15,261 nt of DNA from an uncultured Pelagibacteraceae bacterium. Lineage in GTDB: Bacteria; Pseudomonadota; Alphaproteobacteria; Pelagibacterales; Pelagibacteraceae. The translations under genes were made by a program, and so were the position numbers. Under the pieces are notes generated by a model, which saw only the letters and a list, made by a program, of their open reading frames with translations, was not told the DNA's origin and did no database searches. Below, one piece after another: positions 7,682 through 15,261 of the stretch (its first letter is position 1; every line of letters starts with the position of its first letter). Location of the stretch: contig CACFKO010000019.1 of the NCBI GenBank assembly GCA_902566925.1, positions 1-15,261 of the forward strand, given 5' to 3'.

Positions 7682-8005
7682 ATGATTAAAGCTACAAAAA
7701 AATGGTTAGTAATAAAAGTTTCTTCTGGCTTGCTCATTCCTTTTATGGTTTGGTTTATTTTAAATTTTGTTTCAGTTTATGATGCAAATAGTTCTCAAAT
7801 AGCTTCTTTTCTTTCAAGCACTTCAACCAAAGTCATATTTTCACTATTTTTAATATTAGCTTTTACATTTTTCACTTTTACAATTAGTGAGGTTTTTGAG
7901 GATTATATAACAGATTTAAAACTCAAAAATGCCGCAAATAGATTGCTTGTTTTATTTAGTATACTAACCACATTAATATTAGTTATATTTTTAATAAAAA
8001 TTTAA
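7682..8005 (+). CDS. sdhD: Succinate dehydrogenase membrane anchor subunit, lacking the heme-ligand histidine
   Basis: SdhD is the second membrane anchor of complex II. The 107-residue protein has three hydrophobic segments (about 12-31, 50-68, 87-106). Its position between sdhC and sdhA and the EDY motif (Asp74-Tyr75), equivalent to the quinone-site Asp-Tyr of E. coli SdhD, support the call. The oddity is that the protein contains no histidine and no cysteine. In E. coli the heme ligand His71 lies 11 residues before that Asp; here the aligned position is phenylalanine. Sequence similarity is otherwise low, as is usual for this family. It overlaps nothing; sdhA starts three bases later. Confidence 0.88.
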   Translation: MIKATKKWLVIKVSSGLLIPFMVWFILNFVSVYDANSSQIASFLSSTSTKVIFSLFLILAFTFFTFTISEVFEDYITDLKLKNAANRLLVLFSILTTLILVIFLIKI

Positions 8006-8008
8006 ATT

Positions 8009-9784
8009 ATGAGTACTTATAAAATTATTGATCATGAATATGATGTTGTTGTATTAGGTGCCGGGGGTTCAGGCCTAAGAGCAGCAGTTGGGCTATCAGA
8101 AGCTGGGTTAAAAACTGCATGTATATCAAAAGTATTTCCAACAAGAAGTCATACCTCAGCAGCACAAGGCGGAATTTCAGCTGCTCTTGGAAATATGGGC
8201 GAGGATGATTGGAGATGGCATATGTATGACACAGTTAAGGGTTCCGATTGGTTGGGAGATCAAGATGCGATCGAACATTTATGCAAAGAAGCTCCAAAGG
8301 CAGTAATTGAATTAGAAAAATATGGTGTGCCATTTAGCAGAACAAAAGAGGGAAAAATTTATCAAAGAGCTTTCGGTGGTATGACAAAAAATTATGGGAA
8401 TGAATCTGTACAAAGAACATGTGCAGCCGCTGACAGAACAGGACATGCAATACTTCACACATTGTATGGGCAGGCATTAAAACATAATACAGAATTTTTT
8501 ATTGAATATTTTGCATTGGACTTATTAATGAAAAATGGAGAGTGCAAAGGTTTGATAGCATGGAACTTAAATGATGGAACGATTCACCGATTCAGATCTC
8601 ACATAACAATATTAGCTACAGGCGGGTATGGCAAAGTTTATTATACCGCAACTTCTGCACATACTTGCACTGGTGATGGAAATGGTATGGCTTTACGAGC
8701 AGGATTGCCACTCCAAGACATGGAATTTGTACAATTTCATCCAACTGGAATTTATGGAGTTGGCACATTAATATCTGAAGGAGTTAGAGGAGAAGGAGGT
8801 TTTCTTTTAAATTCAAAAGGAGAAAGATTTATGGAAAGATATGCTCCTAAAGCAAAAGATTTAGCTTCAAGAGATGTAGTAAGCAGATCAATAGCCGTGG
8901 AAATTAATGAGGGAAGAGGCGTTGGTAAAAATAAAGATTACGTAAATCTCCATTTAGATCATTTAGATCCAAAAGTTATAGAGGAAAGATTACCGGGTAT
9001 AGCTGAGTCGGCAAAAACTTTTTGTGAAGTTGATGTAAGAAAGGATCCAATCCCTGTAGTTCCTACAGTTCATTATAACATGGGAGGTATACCAACAAAT
9101 TATAAAGGCGAAGTTTTAACACTTAACGGAAAGGAAACAACAGTTCCAGGTTTGATGGCGATTGGTGAGGCAGCATGTGTTTCTGTTCATGGAGCAAATA
9201 GATTAGGATCAAATTCTTTAATAGATTTAGTTGTATTCGGAAAATCTGCAGCAAATAGAGCAGCAGAAATTGTTAAACCAGGTACTCCTCATGAGGAACT
9301 CTCTGAGAGTGAAACTGAAAAAAGTTTGGATCGATTTGATAAGTTGCGCAACTCAAAAGGTTCAACAAAAACCTCAGAATTAAGATTGTCTATGCAGAAA
9401 ACTATGCAATCTAAATGTGCAGTTTTTAGAACTGAAAAAACTCTTAAGGAAGGAATGGAACATATAAGAAAGCCCTTTGAGGGAATGGAAGATATTTCGG
9501 TTTCAGACAAATCACTATTATTCAATACTGATTTAGTTGAAACACTAGAGTTTGATAATTTAATTAGACAAGCTATGACAACTATAGATTCAGCATATCA
9601 CAGAAAAGAGAGCAGAGGAGCTCATGCCAGAGAAGATTTTAAGAAGAGAGACGATAAGAAATATATGACGCATACATTAGCTTGGCAAAAGGGAAATGAT
9701 GTTAAGATTGCATACAGACCAGTACATTCAAGAACTTTGACTAATGATGTACAATATTTTCCACCAAGAGAGAGAGTTTATTAA
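8009..9784 (+). CDS. sdhA: Succinate dehydrogenase flavoprotein subunit
   Basis: SdhA oxidises succinate to fumarate on a covalently bound FAD facing the cytoplasm and passes electrons to SdhB. The 591-residue protein is of normal length. It has the dinucleotide fold [17 protein letters not shown] (13-29), and His48 in [10 protein letters not shown] is the FAD-attachment histidine. The active-site region is [11 protein letters not shown], then [11 protein letters not shown] and [27 protein letters not shown], then [19 protein letters not shown] form the second FAD/substrate block. The C-terminus has the usual [10 protein letters not shown] and a terminal FPPRERVY. The last base of its stop is the first base of the sdhB start. 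Confidence 0.99.
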   Translation: MSTYKIIDHEYDVVVLGAGGSGLRAAVGLSEAGLKTACISKVFPTRSHTSAAQGGISAALGNMGEDDWRWHMYDTVKGSDWLGDQDAIEHLCKEAPKAVIELEKYGVPFSRTKEGKIYQRAFGGMTKNYGNESVQRTCAAADRTGHAILHTLYGQALKHNTEFFIEYFALDLLMKNGECKGLIAWNLNDGTIHRFRSHITILATGGYGKVYYTATSAHTCTGDGNGMALRAGLPLQDMEFVQFHPTGIYGVGTLISEGVRGEGGFLLNSKGERFMERYAPKAKDLASRDVVSRSIAVEINEGRGVGKNKDYVNLHLDHLDPKVIEERLPGIAESAKTFCEVDVRKDPIPVVPTVHYNMGGIPTNYKGEVLTLNGKETTVPGLMAIGEAACVSVHGANRLGSNSLIDLVVFGKSAANRAAEIVKPGTPHEELSESETEKSLDRFDKLRNSKGSTKTSELRLSMQKTMQSKCAVFRTEKTLKEGMEHIRKPFEGMEDISVSDKSLLFNTDLVETLEFDNLIRQAMTTIDSAYHRKESRGAHAREDFKKRDDKKYMTHTLAWQKGNDVKIAYRPVHSRTLTNDVQYFPPRERVY

Positions 9785-10560
9785 TGGTACAATTTAGCCT
9801 TCCCCAAAATTCAAAAATTTTAAAAGGCAATTACTACAAAAATAATTCTGGATCAAAAAATATAAAAAAAGTAAATATATATAGATGGAATCCCTCCACA
9901 AATCAAAATCCTAGAATTGATACTTTCGAAGTGGACTTGAATGAGTGCGGACCAAAGGTTCTAGATATTCTTTTTAAAATAAAAAATGAAATTGACTCTA
10001 CCTTAACTTTTAGAAGATCTTGCGCACACGGTGTATGTGGTTCTTGTGCGATGAATGTAGATGGAGTTAATACATTATCATGTATAAAATCACATTCTGA
10101 TATAAAAGGAGAGTTAAATATTTATCCTCTTCCTCATTTAAAGGTTGTTAAAGATTTAGTAGGAGATCTCAGTACGCTGTACAAACAATATGAATCAGTT
10201 GAACCTTGGCTAAAAGCCAAAGCGGGAGAAAAAACTTCTGCTGAAATAAAGCAATCTCAAGAAGATAGAGCTAAACTAGATGGATATTATGAATGTATAT
10301 TGTGTGCATGTTGTTCCACGGCATGCCCTAGTTACTGGTGGAATGGGGAAAAATATTTGGGACCTGCAGTTTTATTACAGGCATACAGGTGGATTAATGA
10401 CAGTAGAGATGAAGAGAAAAAAGCCAGATTAAAAAAAGTTGCCGATGAGTTAAAACTTTATAGGTGTCACACTATTATGAACTGTACAAATTCATGCCCC
10501 AAGGGTTTAAATCCAGCTAAGGCCATTGGCTCTATTAAAAAAATGCTTGCAACAAGCTAA
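9784..10560 (+). CDS. sdhB: Succinate dehydrogenase iron-sulfur subunit
   Basis: SdhB carries electrons from FAD to quinone through three clusters. In the 258-residue protein the [2Fe-2S] ligands are Cys80, Cys85 and Cys88 in [10 protein letters not shown], plus Cys100. The C-terminal ferredoxin domain has Cys171, Cys174, Cys177 and Cys181 in [12 protein letters not shown], then Cys228, Cys234 and Cys238 ([11 protein letters not shown]), for the [4Fe-4S] and [3Fe-4S] clusters. All ligands are present. It starts within the sdhA stop (TAATG). The first ~25 residues are a little longer and more variable than usual. mmsA follows after 17-23 bases, the largest gap in the 14-gene run. Confidence 0.98.
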   Translation: MVQFSLPQNSKILKGNYYKNNSGSKNIKKVNIYRWNPSTNQNPRIDTFEVDLNECGPKVLDILFKIKNEIDSTLTFRRSCAHGVCGSCAMNVDGVNTLSCIKSHSDIKGELNIYPLPHLKVVKDLVGDLSTLYKQYESVEPWLKAKAGEKTSAEIKQSQEDRAKLDGYYECILCACCSTACPSYWWNGEKYLGPAVLLQAYRWINDSRDEEKKARLKKVADELKLYRCHTIMNCTNSCPKGLNPAKAIGSIKKMLATS

Positions 10561-10583
10561 AAGCTTAATTAATCATTGTGGCA

Positions 10584-12077
10584 ATGAATTCTATCCAACA
10601 TTTTGTTGAAGGAAAGATATTTAAAGGGGCATCAAAAAGAACTGGAAAAGTCTTTAATCCAGCTACTGGAGAGCAAAGCGCAGAAGTTAGTTTAGCAACA
10701 GCAGATGATATTAATAAAGCAGTATCTATAGCAAAAAAAGCATTTATCAGTTGGTCTCAGAAAACTCCTTTATTTAGAGCAAGAGTATTATTTAAGTTTA
10801 AAGAACTAATTGAAAAAAATTCAGATGAATTAACAAAAATTATAGTTTCTGAACATGGAAAAGTTTATGAAGATGCAAAAGGTTCTTTAACACGGGGATT
10901 AGAAGTAGTTGAATTTGCTTGTGGTATACCTCAATTATTAAAAGGTGAATTCACAGAGAATGTTGGAACAAACATTGACAGCTGGTCAGTTAGACAGCCG
11001 TTAGGCGTTTGTGCCGGCATTACACCTTTCAATTTTCCAGCGATGGTACCCATGTGGATGTTTCCAATCGCTATAGCTTGCGGCAATACTTTCTTACTAA
11101 AACCATCAGAGAAAGATCCAAGTTGCTCAATGAGATTAGCAGAATTATTTTTAGAAGCAGGACTACCTCCAGGAGTTTTTAATGTTATGAATGGAGACAA
11201 AGAAGCTGTGGATGCCATAATAAATAATAAAGATATTTCAGCTGTAAGTTTTGTAGGCTCTACTCCAGTTGCAAAATATATTTATGAAAATTGTGCAAAA
11301 AATGAAAAACGTGTTCAAGCTTTAGGTGGAGCCAAAAATCACTGTGTTGTAATGCCTGACTGTGATTTAGATCAAGCAGTTAATGGCTTAATGGGTGCTG
11401 CATATGGCTCTGCAGGAGAAAGGTGTATGGCTCAATCAGTTGCTGTAGCCGTAGGAAAGATAGCAGATCCTTTAGTAAAAAATTTAGCAAAGAAGGTTCA
11501 ATCTTTAAAAGTAGGACCAGGGTTAGATAAAAAATCTGAAATGGGTCCATTAGTTACCAAAGAGCATTTAGATAAAGTAAAAGGTTTTGTGGATATAGGT
11601 GTGAATGAAGGAGCAAAATTAGTAGTTGATGGCAGAAGTTTAAAATTACAAGGATATGAAAAAGGTTTTTATATGGGCGGATGTTTATTTGATAATGTAA
11701 AAAAGAATATGAGAATTTATAAGGAAGAAATATTTGGCCCTGTCTTATCTGTTGTAAGAGCAAAAGATTATGGTGAAGCTCTTCAGCTAGTTAATGATCA
11801 TGAATTTGGTAATGGAGTTAGTATATTTACCAGAGACGGTGATACAGGAAGATCTTTTGCTAGTAATGCAAAAATCGGTATGGTTGGTATAAATATTCCT
11901 ATTCCTGTTCCAGTGGCTTTTCATAGTTTTGGGGGATGGAAAAGGTCTCTTTTCGGAGATCAACATATGCATGGCCCAGAGGGTGTAAGATTTTATACAA
12001 AGTTAAAAACGATAACATCTAGATGGCCTTCAGGAATAAAATCTGATCCAGAATTTGTTATGCCAACAATGAAGTAG
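10584..12077 (+). CDS. mmsA: CoA-acylating methylmalonate-semialdehyde dehydrogenase
   Basis: This aldehyde-dehydrogenase-superfamily enzyme converts methylmalonate semialdehyde to propionyl-CoA, or malonate semialdehyde to acetyl-CoA, with CoA and NAD+ and loss of CO2. These are late steps of valine, beta-alanine or inositol breakdown. From ATG 10584 it has 497 residues. A GTG at 10578 adds two residues; I prefer the ATG because MNSIQHFVEGK matches the usual N-terminus. Seen: TPFNFPAMVPMWMFP, LLKPSEKDP, FVGSTPVAKYIY, and catalytic Cys281 in GSAGERCMAQS. GGWKRSLFGDQHMHGPEGVR near the C-terminus distinguishes MmsA/IolA from other aldehyde dehydrogenases. The substrate cannot be fixed from the sequence. 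Between sdhB and mdh it suggests coordinated feeding of acyl-CoA into the TCA cycle. Confidence 0.93.
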   Translation: MNSIQHFVEGKIFKGASKRTGKVFNPATGEQSAEVSLATADDINKAVSIAKKAFISWSQKTPLFRARVLFKFKELIEKNSDELTKIIVSEHGKVYEDAKGSLTRGLEVVEFACGIPQLLKGEFTENVGTNIDSWSVRQPLGVCAGITPFNFPAMVPMWMFPIAIACGNTFLLKPSEKDPSCSMRLAELFLEAGLPPGVFNVMNGDKEAVDAIINNKDISAVSFVGSTPVAKYIYENCAKNEKRVQALGGAKNHCVVMPDCDLDQAVNGLMGAAYGSAGERCMAQSVAVAVGKIADPLVKNLAKKVQSLKVGPGLDKKSEMGPLVTKEHLDKVKGFVDIGVNEGAKLVVDGRSLKLQGYEKGFYMGGCLFDNVKKNMRIYKEEIFGPVLSVVRAKDYGEALQLVNDHEFGNGVSIFTRDGDTGRSFASNAKIGMVGINIPIPVPVAFHSFGGWKRSLFGDQHMHGPEGVRFYTKLKTITSRWPSGIKSDPEFVMPTMK

Positions 12078-12078
12078 C

Positions 12079-13038
12079 ATGAGAAAAAAAATTTCTTTAA
12101 TTGGAGCAGGGCAAATTGGAGGAACCTTAGCACATATAATTGCATTAAAAAATCTTGCAGATGTAGTTCTATTTGATGTTGCAGAGGGTTTAGCCAAAGG
12201 AAAAGCATTAGATATTGCACAATCATCTGGAGTAAGTGGTTTTGATATTAATCTTTCTGGCACAAATAATTATAAAGATATTCAAAACTCTGATGTCATA
12301 ATAATTACAGCTGGTGTTCCGAGAAAGCCAGGTATGACTAGAGATGATCTTTTAAGCATTAATCTTAAAATTATTAAAGAAGTTGCAGAGGGAATTAAAA
12401 ATCATTCACCTAACTCTTTTGTCATATGTATTACTAATCCTTTAGATGTAATAGTGATGGCATTACAAAAATATTCAGGCCTGCCTCACAATATGGTTGT
12501 TGGTATGGCTGGTATACTGGACACTTCAAGATTTAAATATTTTTTATCAAAACATTTAAATATTTCAGTTAATAAAATAAGTTCGTTAGTTTTAGGGGGT
12601 CATGGTGATACTATGGTACCCATGCCAGGACAAACAAAAATTAATGGAAATTCTTTATCAGAATTTTTAAAAAATAAAAAAATAGATAATGAAAAATTAA
12701 AGGAAATTTTGGATAGAACTAGAAAAGGAGGGGAAGAAATTGTAAAATTTTTACAGAAGGGATCAGCCTTTTATGCCCCCGCAGCATCAGGAATTGAAAT
12801 GGCAGAAAGTTATTTAAAAGATCAAAAAAAACAATTACCATGTGCTGCATACTTGCAAGGTGAGTATGGAATAAAAAATTTATATGCTGGAGTTCCAGTA
12901 ATTATTGGAGCATCTGGAGTAGAAAAAATAATTGAACTTAAATTAAACAATGAAGAAAAAGAGGGCTTTCTTCAATCTATCAAGGCAGTAGAGGATTTAT
13001 TTAGTGCTGCCAAAAAAATCGACAAGAGTTTAAGCTAA
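12079..13038 (+). CDS. mdh: Malate dehydrogenase (LDH-like type)
   Basis: It oxidises malate to oxaloacetate with NAD+ in the TCA cycle. The 319-residue protein has GAGQIGG (9-15) and an aspartate at 33 (LFDV), which favours NAD over NADP. Arg82 and Arg88 in PRKPGMTRDDL are the substrate-binding arginines, and Arg in place of Gln here specifies malate rather than lactate. Asp148 and Arg151 lie in LDTSRF, and the catalytic His175 is in GGHGDTMVP. It starts one base after mmsA and ends the plus-strand run. In many alphaproteobacteria sucC-sucD come next; here a minus-strand gene converges with only two bases between stop codons and no visible intergenic terminator. Confidence 0.97.
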   Translation: MRKKISLIGAGQIGGTLAHIIALKNLADVVLFDVAEGLAKGKALDIAQSSGVSGFDINLSGTNNYKDIQNSDVIIITAGVPRKPGMTRDDLLSINLKIIKEVAEGIKNHSPNSFVICITNPLDVIVMALQKYSGLPHNMVVGMAGILDTSRFKYFLSKHLNISVNKISSLVLGGHGDTMVPMPGQTKINGNSLSEFLKNKKIDNEKLKEILDRTRKGGEEIVKFLQKGSAFYAPAASGIEMAESYLKDQKKQLPCAAYLQGEYGIKNLYAGVPVIIGASGVEKIIELKLNNEEKEGFLQSIKAVEDLFSAAKKIDKSLS

Positions 13039-13040
13039 AT

Positions 13041-13847
13041 CTATTTCTTAATTAAAACTATTTTATAACCTAAAGCAAATATACCTGGCATAAAAAGAGT
13101 TAAAAATTTGTCGATATACTTAACAAATTTTAAAATAAAAAAATTTAAAGGAATATAAAAAGTTTTTGAAGTTACACCTCCAGAATTTAAAAAAAGGAAA
13201 CATTCACATAATTTTTTATATTTTATTTCAAACTTATTTCCTAAATGTGAGTCAAAACTATTTTCATTATTAAATAATAAATATGGAATAGCACTATTTC
13301 CTGACCATAGGTCTTTTTCATCTGTAGCAGGGGAATTTTCACTCCATACATTTTTAGTAAAGTCAAAACCCTCATGTCTCATTAAAATTAAGATGCTTTG
13401 TAATAAAACTGAACAGTGAGCGTCAAAAATAATTAATTTCCCATTTTTTTTTAGAATTCTATTCATTTCATTAAAGAACTTTATTGGGTACGGCAGGTGA
13501 TGAATCATGTTAGATGCTATTACATAATCAAATTCATCATCAGAAAAATTAGTATTTTGGGCATCAATATTTTTATAATCAAGATGTGAATGATTTGAGT
13601 AATCACTTATTTTAAAATTTTCATTTTTTATAAAAAGTTTAGAAAATCCTGCAGCTGCCCCGACCTCTATACCTTTGTCACTTTTTTGTATAAAATCATT
13701 CATCCAATCAAATCTCTCTTTTAAAAGGGCAAAAAGATTTTTATTTTTATTTTTATCAAAGCTATTTATAGATAATTTTACATCCCCCTCTTGTTGCATC
13801 CTATTTTGAGAATGTGTGAATTTAATTTTTTTTTTTATTTTGAGCAT
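13041..13847 (-). CDS. Class I SAM-dependent methyltransferase, probably for a surface glycan or lipid
   Basis: The 268-residue protein has a Rossmann-type methyltransferase core. Motif I is GIEVGAAAG (59-67), with SDY at 81-83 for the next strand, and the Methyltransf_11-like block FDYVIASNMIHHLPYP (106-121) followed by EMNRILKKNGKLIIFD (127-142). Beyond the core are a WSGNSAIPYLLF segment (181-192) and a hydrophobic C-terminal region (about 232-262), which may associate with the membrane. Proteins with this combination commonly occur in glycan gene clusters (family recollection, not proof of substrate). The ATG at 13847 is preceded by AAAGG at good spacing. It is divergent from the GT-C-like gene by 45 bases and is more AT-rich and lysine/asparagine-rich than the housekeeping genes, suggesting accessory status. 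Substrate unknown. Confidence 0.85.
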   Translation of the reverse strand: MLKIKKKIKFTHSQNRMQQEGDVKLSINSFDKNKNKNLFALLKERFDWMNDFIQKSDKGIEVGAAAGFSKLFIKNENFKISDYSNHSHLDYKNIDAQNTNFSDDEFDYVIASNMIHHLPYPIKFFNEMNRILKKNGKLIIFDAHCSVLLQSILILMRHEGFDFTKNVWSENSPATDEKDLWSGNSAIPYLLFNNENSFDSHLGNKFEIKYKKLCECFLFLNSGGVTSKTFYIPLNFFILKFVKYIDKFLTLFMPGIFALGYKIVLIKK

Positions 13848-13851
13848 TTTA

Positions 13852-13857
13852 CCTTTA
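13852..13857 (-). promoter_or_regulatory. Shine-Dalgarno of the methyltransferase gene
   Basis: Reading leftward, TAAAGG lies four bases before the ATG at 13847. It supports the longest start over the internal Met17. In the same 45-base divergent spacer (13848-13892) a minus-strand TATTAT (13864-13859) resembles a -10 box, but it would give almost no leader, so I do not assign a promoter. Confidence 0.6.
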
Positions 13858-13892
13858 GATAATATTTAAAATTAATGATATTAATAAATTGA

Positions 13893-15261
13893 ATGAAAAT
13901 AAAGAATAATACCTTAAAAATATTTTTTTACCCACTATTAGCAATTTTCGCTTTTTATATAAATTTCTACTACGGAAATTTAGGTTTGCTTCCCATAGAC
14001 ACTTTTACTTTTTTTGATACTGGCTTCAATATTACAATAGGAGAGCACCCGATCAAGGATACCTGGATTATTTCCGGTATTATTGGAGACTATTTACAAG
14101 CATTATTTTTTAAAATATTTGGGTTTAATTGGAATGCATATATTTACCACTCATCGTTTCTTAATGCTTTAGTTGCTGTAATTTTTTTCTATTACTTAAA
14201 AAAGCTTGGATTGAATGATTTTGAAAGTCTTTTGTTTTCTGCTTCCCTATCAATTCTTTGTTACCCTGTTGTTGGTACGCCTTTTACATATCTACATTCT
14301 TATGTATTTAGCATTATTTCAATTATAATATTTCTTCTTGGCGTTATTTCAAAAAAAAAAACATTTTTCTTTATTTTACCATTCTCAATGTTTGTTGCCT
14401 TTTTATCAATGCAACTTCCATCAGGTATTATTAACGTTATTTTAATTATATCTTTATTTATTTTTTTTATTATATCAAAAAAAAATATTCTTATAATACA
14501 ACACTTTTTGGGCGGGTTTTTTATTTCAATATTACTTTTTATTTTATATTTATTTTATATTGAAATATCCCTTAAAGATTTTTTAGAACAATATGTACTG
14601 TTCCCTCTATCTTTGGGAGCAGGAAGATTGCTAGATTCAAGTACCGCTTTTGAGAGTGCCAAATTAGTAAATAAATTAAATTTTAAATCTATTTTTTTAG
14701 ATTTTAAATTTATACATTTATTTTTATTTTCTCATTTAATTCTAATTTTTTTTCAAAGAAATACTTATTTCAAAAATAAAGAATTTTTAATTATAGACTT
14801 AACCGTAATTTGTTCATCTTTTGCATTTATTTTTCATCAACTTATTACTGCAAATCAAATTTTTATTTTTTCACAAATACCTTTTATTTCTGCTTTATTT
14901 TATTTAAGAATAAAAAATATATTCCAAAGTAAAAATTCTATTAAAATCGCTCTCGTTTTTATTATAATTTTATTAACAGCAAAATATCATTTGCGATTTA
15001 ATGAAGAAAGAAAATTTATGGACCTACAAGATGTCGATTTTAATAAATCAGTCAAAGCTTCAATACTAGATGCGAAACTCGCTAATTTAAGATGGATCAC
15101 TACTAACTACAAAGATAACCCCATAGAAGAAATAAATTATTTAAAAGAAGCAATTAATTTATTAAAAAAAGACAAGGAAATAAAAATGGTTATAACTCAC
15201 TATCAATTCTTTTCCTTACTGCTAAATGATAATTTTTACATTCCTAATAGATGGTATTATT
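13893..15261 (+). CDS. Multi-membrane GT-C glycosyltransferase-like protein, 3'-truncated by window edge
   Basis: Starting at ATG 13893 the frame stays open for 456 codons to the right edge with no stop. Residues 9-27 form a first membrane helix. The following outer loop carries acidic residues (Asp36, Asp42) and TIGEHPIKDTW (48-58), then GDYLQALFFKIFGFNWNAYI (65-84). This matches the layout of GT-C membrane glycosyltransferases (ArnT/PMT-like), which use a polyprenyl-phosphate sugar donor and an acidic residue in the first periplasmic loop. Many more hydrophobic helices follow (about 90-102, 134-151, 157-171, 178-195, 205-223, 272-287, 299-318, 323-338, 350-362). The tail from about 365 is hydrophilic with LRWITTNYKDNP and MVITHYQF, probably a soluble outer domain. 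Composition is strongly AT-rich, with long Phe/Ile/Leu runs. A role in surface glycan assembly with the divergent methyltransferase is inferred; donor and acceptor are unknown. Confidence 0.75.
   Translation, partial: MKIKNNTLKIFFYPLLAIFAFYINFYYGNLGLLPIDTFTFFDTGFNITIGEHPIKDTWIISGIIGDYLQALFFKIFGFNWNAYIYHSSFLNALVAVIFFYYLKKLGLNDFESLLFSASLSILCYPVVGTPFTYLHSYVFSIISIIIFLLGVISKKKTFFFILPFSMFVAFLSMQLPSGIINVILIISLFIFFIISKKNILIIQHFLGGFFISILLFILYLFYIEISLKDFLEQYVLFPLSLGAGRLLDSSTAFESAKLVNKLNFKSIFLDFKFIHLFLFSHLILIFFQRNTYFKNKEFLIIDLTVICSSFAFIFHQLITANQIFIFSQIPFISALFYLRIKNIFQSKNSIKIALVFIIILLTAKYHLRFNEERKFMDLQDVDFNKSVKASILDAKLANLRWITTNYKDNPIEEINYLKEAINLLKKDKEIKMVITHYQFFSLLLNDNFYIPNRWYY

Noticed and set aside
10554..10566. 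Small hairpin AAGCT-AAA-AGCTT at the sdhB stop as a terminator
   Set aside because: Only five base pairs, no T-run afterwards, and mmsA starts within about 20 bases. Such short palindromes are expected by chance.
12030..12263. Minus-strand frames over the mmsA-mdh junction
   Set aside because: They are antisense shadows of two clear enzymes and show no family features.
1..15261. CRISPR array, tRNA, rRNA or insertion sequence
   Set aside because: No spaced direct repeats, cloverleaf or transposase was seen. The GGGTTCGCCC in the leader recalls a T-arm but has no matching tRNA body. The only tandem repeat is the coding one in rpsP.

Overview
The window comes from an AT-rich, very compact alphaproteobacterial genome, most likely of the SAR11 clade (Pelagibacterales). 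The reasons are low GC throughout, gaps of 0-23 bases between genes, a weak or absent Shine-Dalgarno at most starts, an alphaproteobacterial sdhC-sdhD-sdhA-sdhB order, and dapF diverging from ffh. Intact leucine and aspartate-semialdehyde genes argue against the other familiar AT-rich alphaproteobacteria, the parasitic Rickettsiales.

Layout. Positions 1-56 hold the first codons of a minus-strand gene that reads like dapF. Positions 57-194 are the only real intergenic regulatory space in the window. They hold possible overlapping divergent promoters and three consecutive perfect hairpins (95-116, 119-134, 136-174), which would form the leader of the ffh transcript. From 195 to 13038 there are 14 plus-strand genes: ffh, rpsP, trmD, rplS, leuC, leuD, leuB, asd, sdhC, sdhD, sdhA, sdhB, mmsA and mdh. 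They overlap or are separated by at most 23 bases, so they could form one very long transcription unit. From 13041 the character changes: a minus-strand SAM-dependent methyltransferase converges on mdh with 2 bases between the stop codons. Divergent from it, at 13893, begins a large AT-rich multi-membrane protein (GT-C glycosyltransferase-like) that runs off the right edge without a stop.

How the genes fit together. The first four serve protein synthesis and export: SRP GTPase, bS16, the tRNA m1G37 methyltransferase and bL19. leuC-leuD-leuB carry out the isomerisation and oxidation steps of leucine synthesis. asd supplies aspartate semialdehyde for lysine/diaminopimelate, threonine and methionine, and so links to dapF across the divergent spacer. 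sdhCDAB and mdh are TCA-cycle steps. mmsA feeds acetyl-CoA or propionyl-CoA into the same carbon flow. The last two genes look like an accessory surface-glycan or lipid-modification pair placed after mdh, where many alphaproteobacteria continue with sucC-sucD.

Points most worth a second look: the structured ffh leader; an SdhD with no histidine at all, so no conventional heme b ligand; a perfect 42-bp in-frame duplication in the acidic/basic tail of bS16; no rimM between rpsP and trmD; and the methyltransferase/GT-C pair after mdh.
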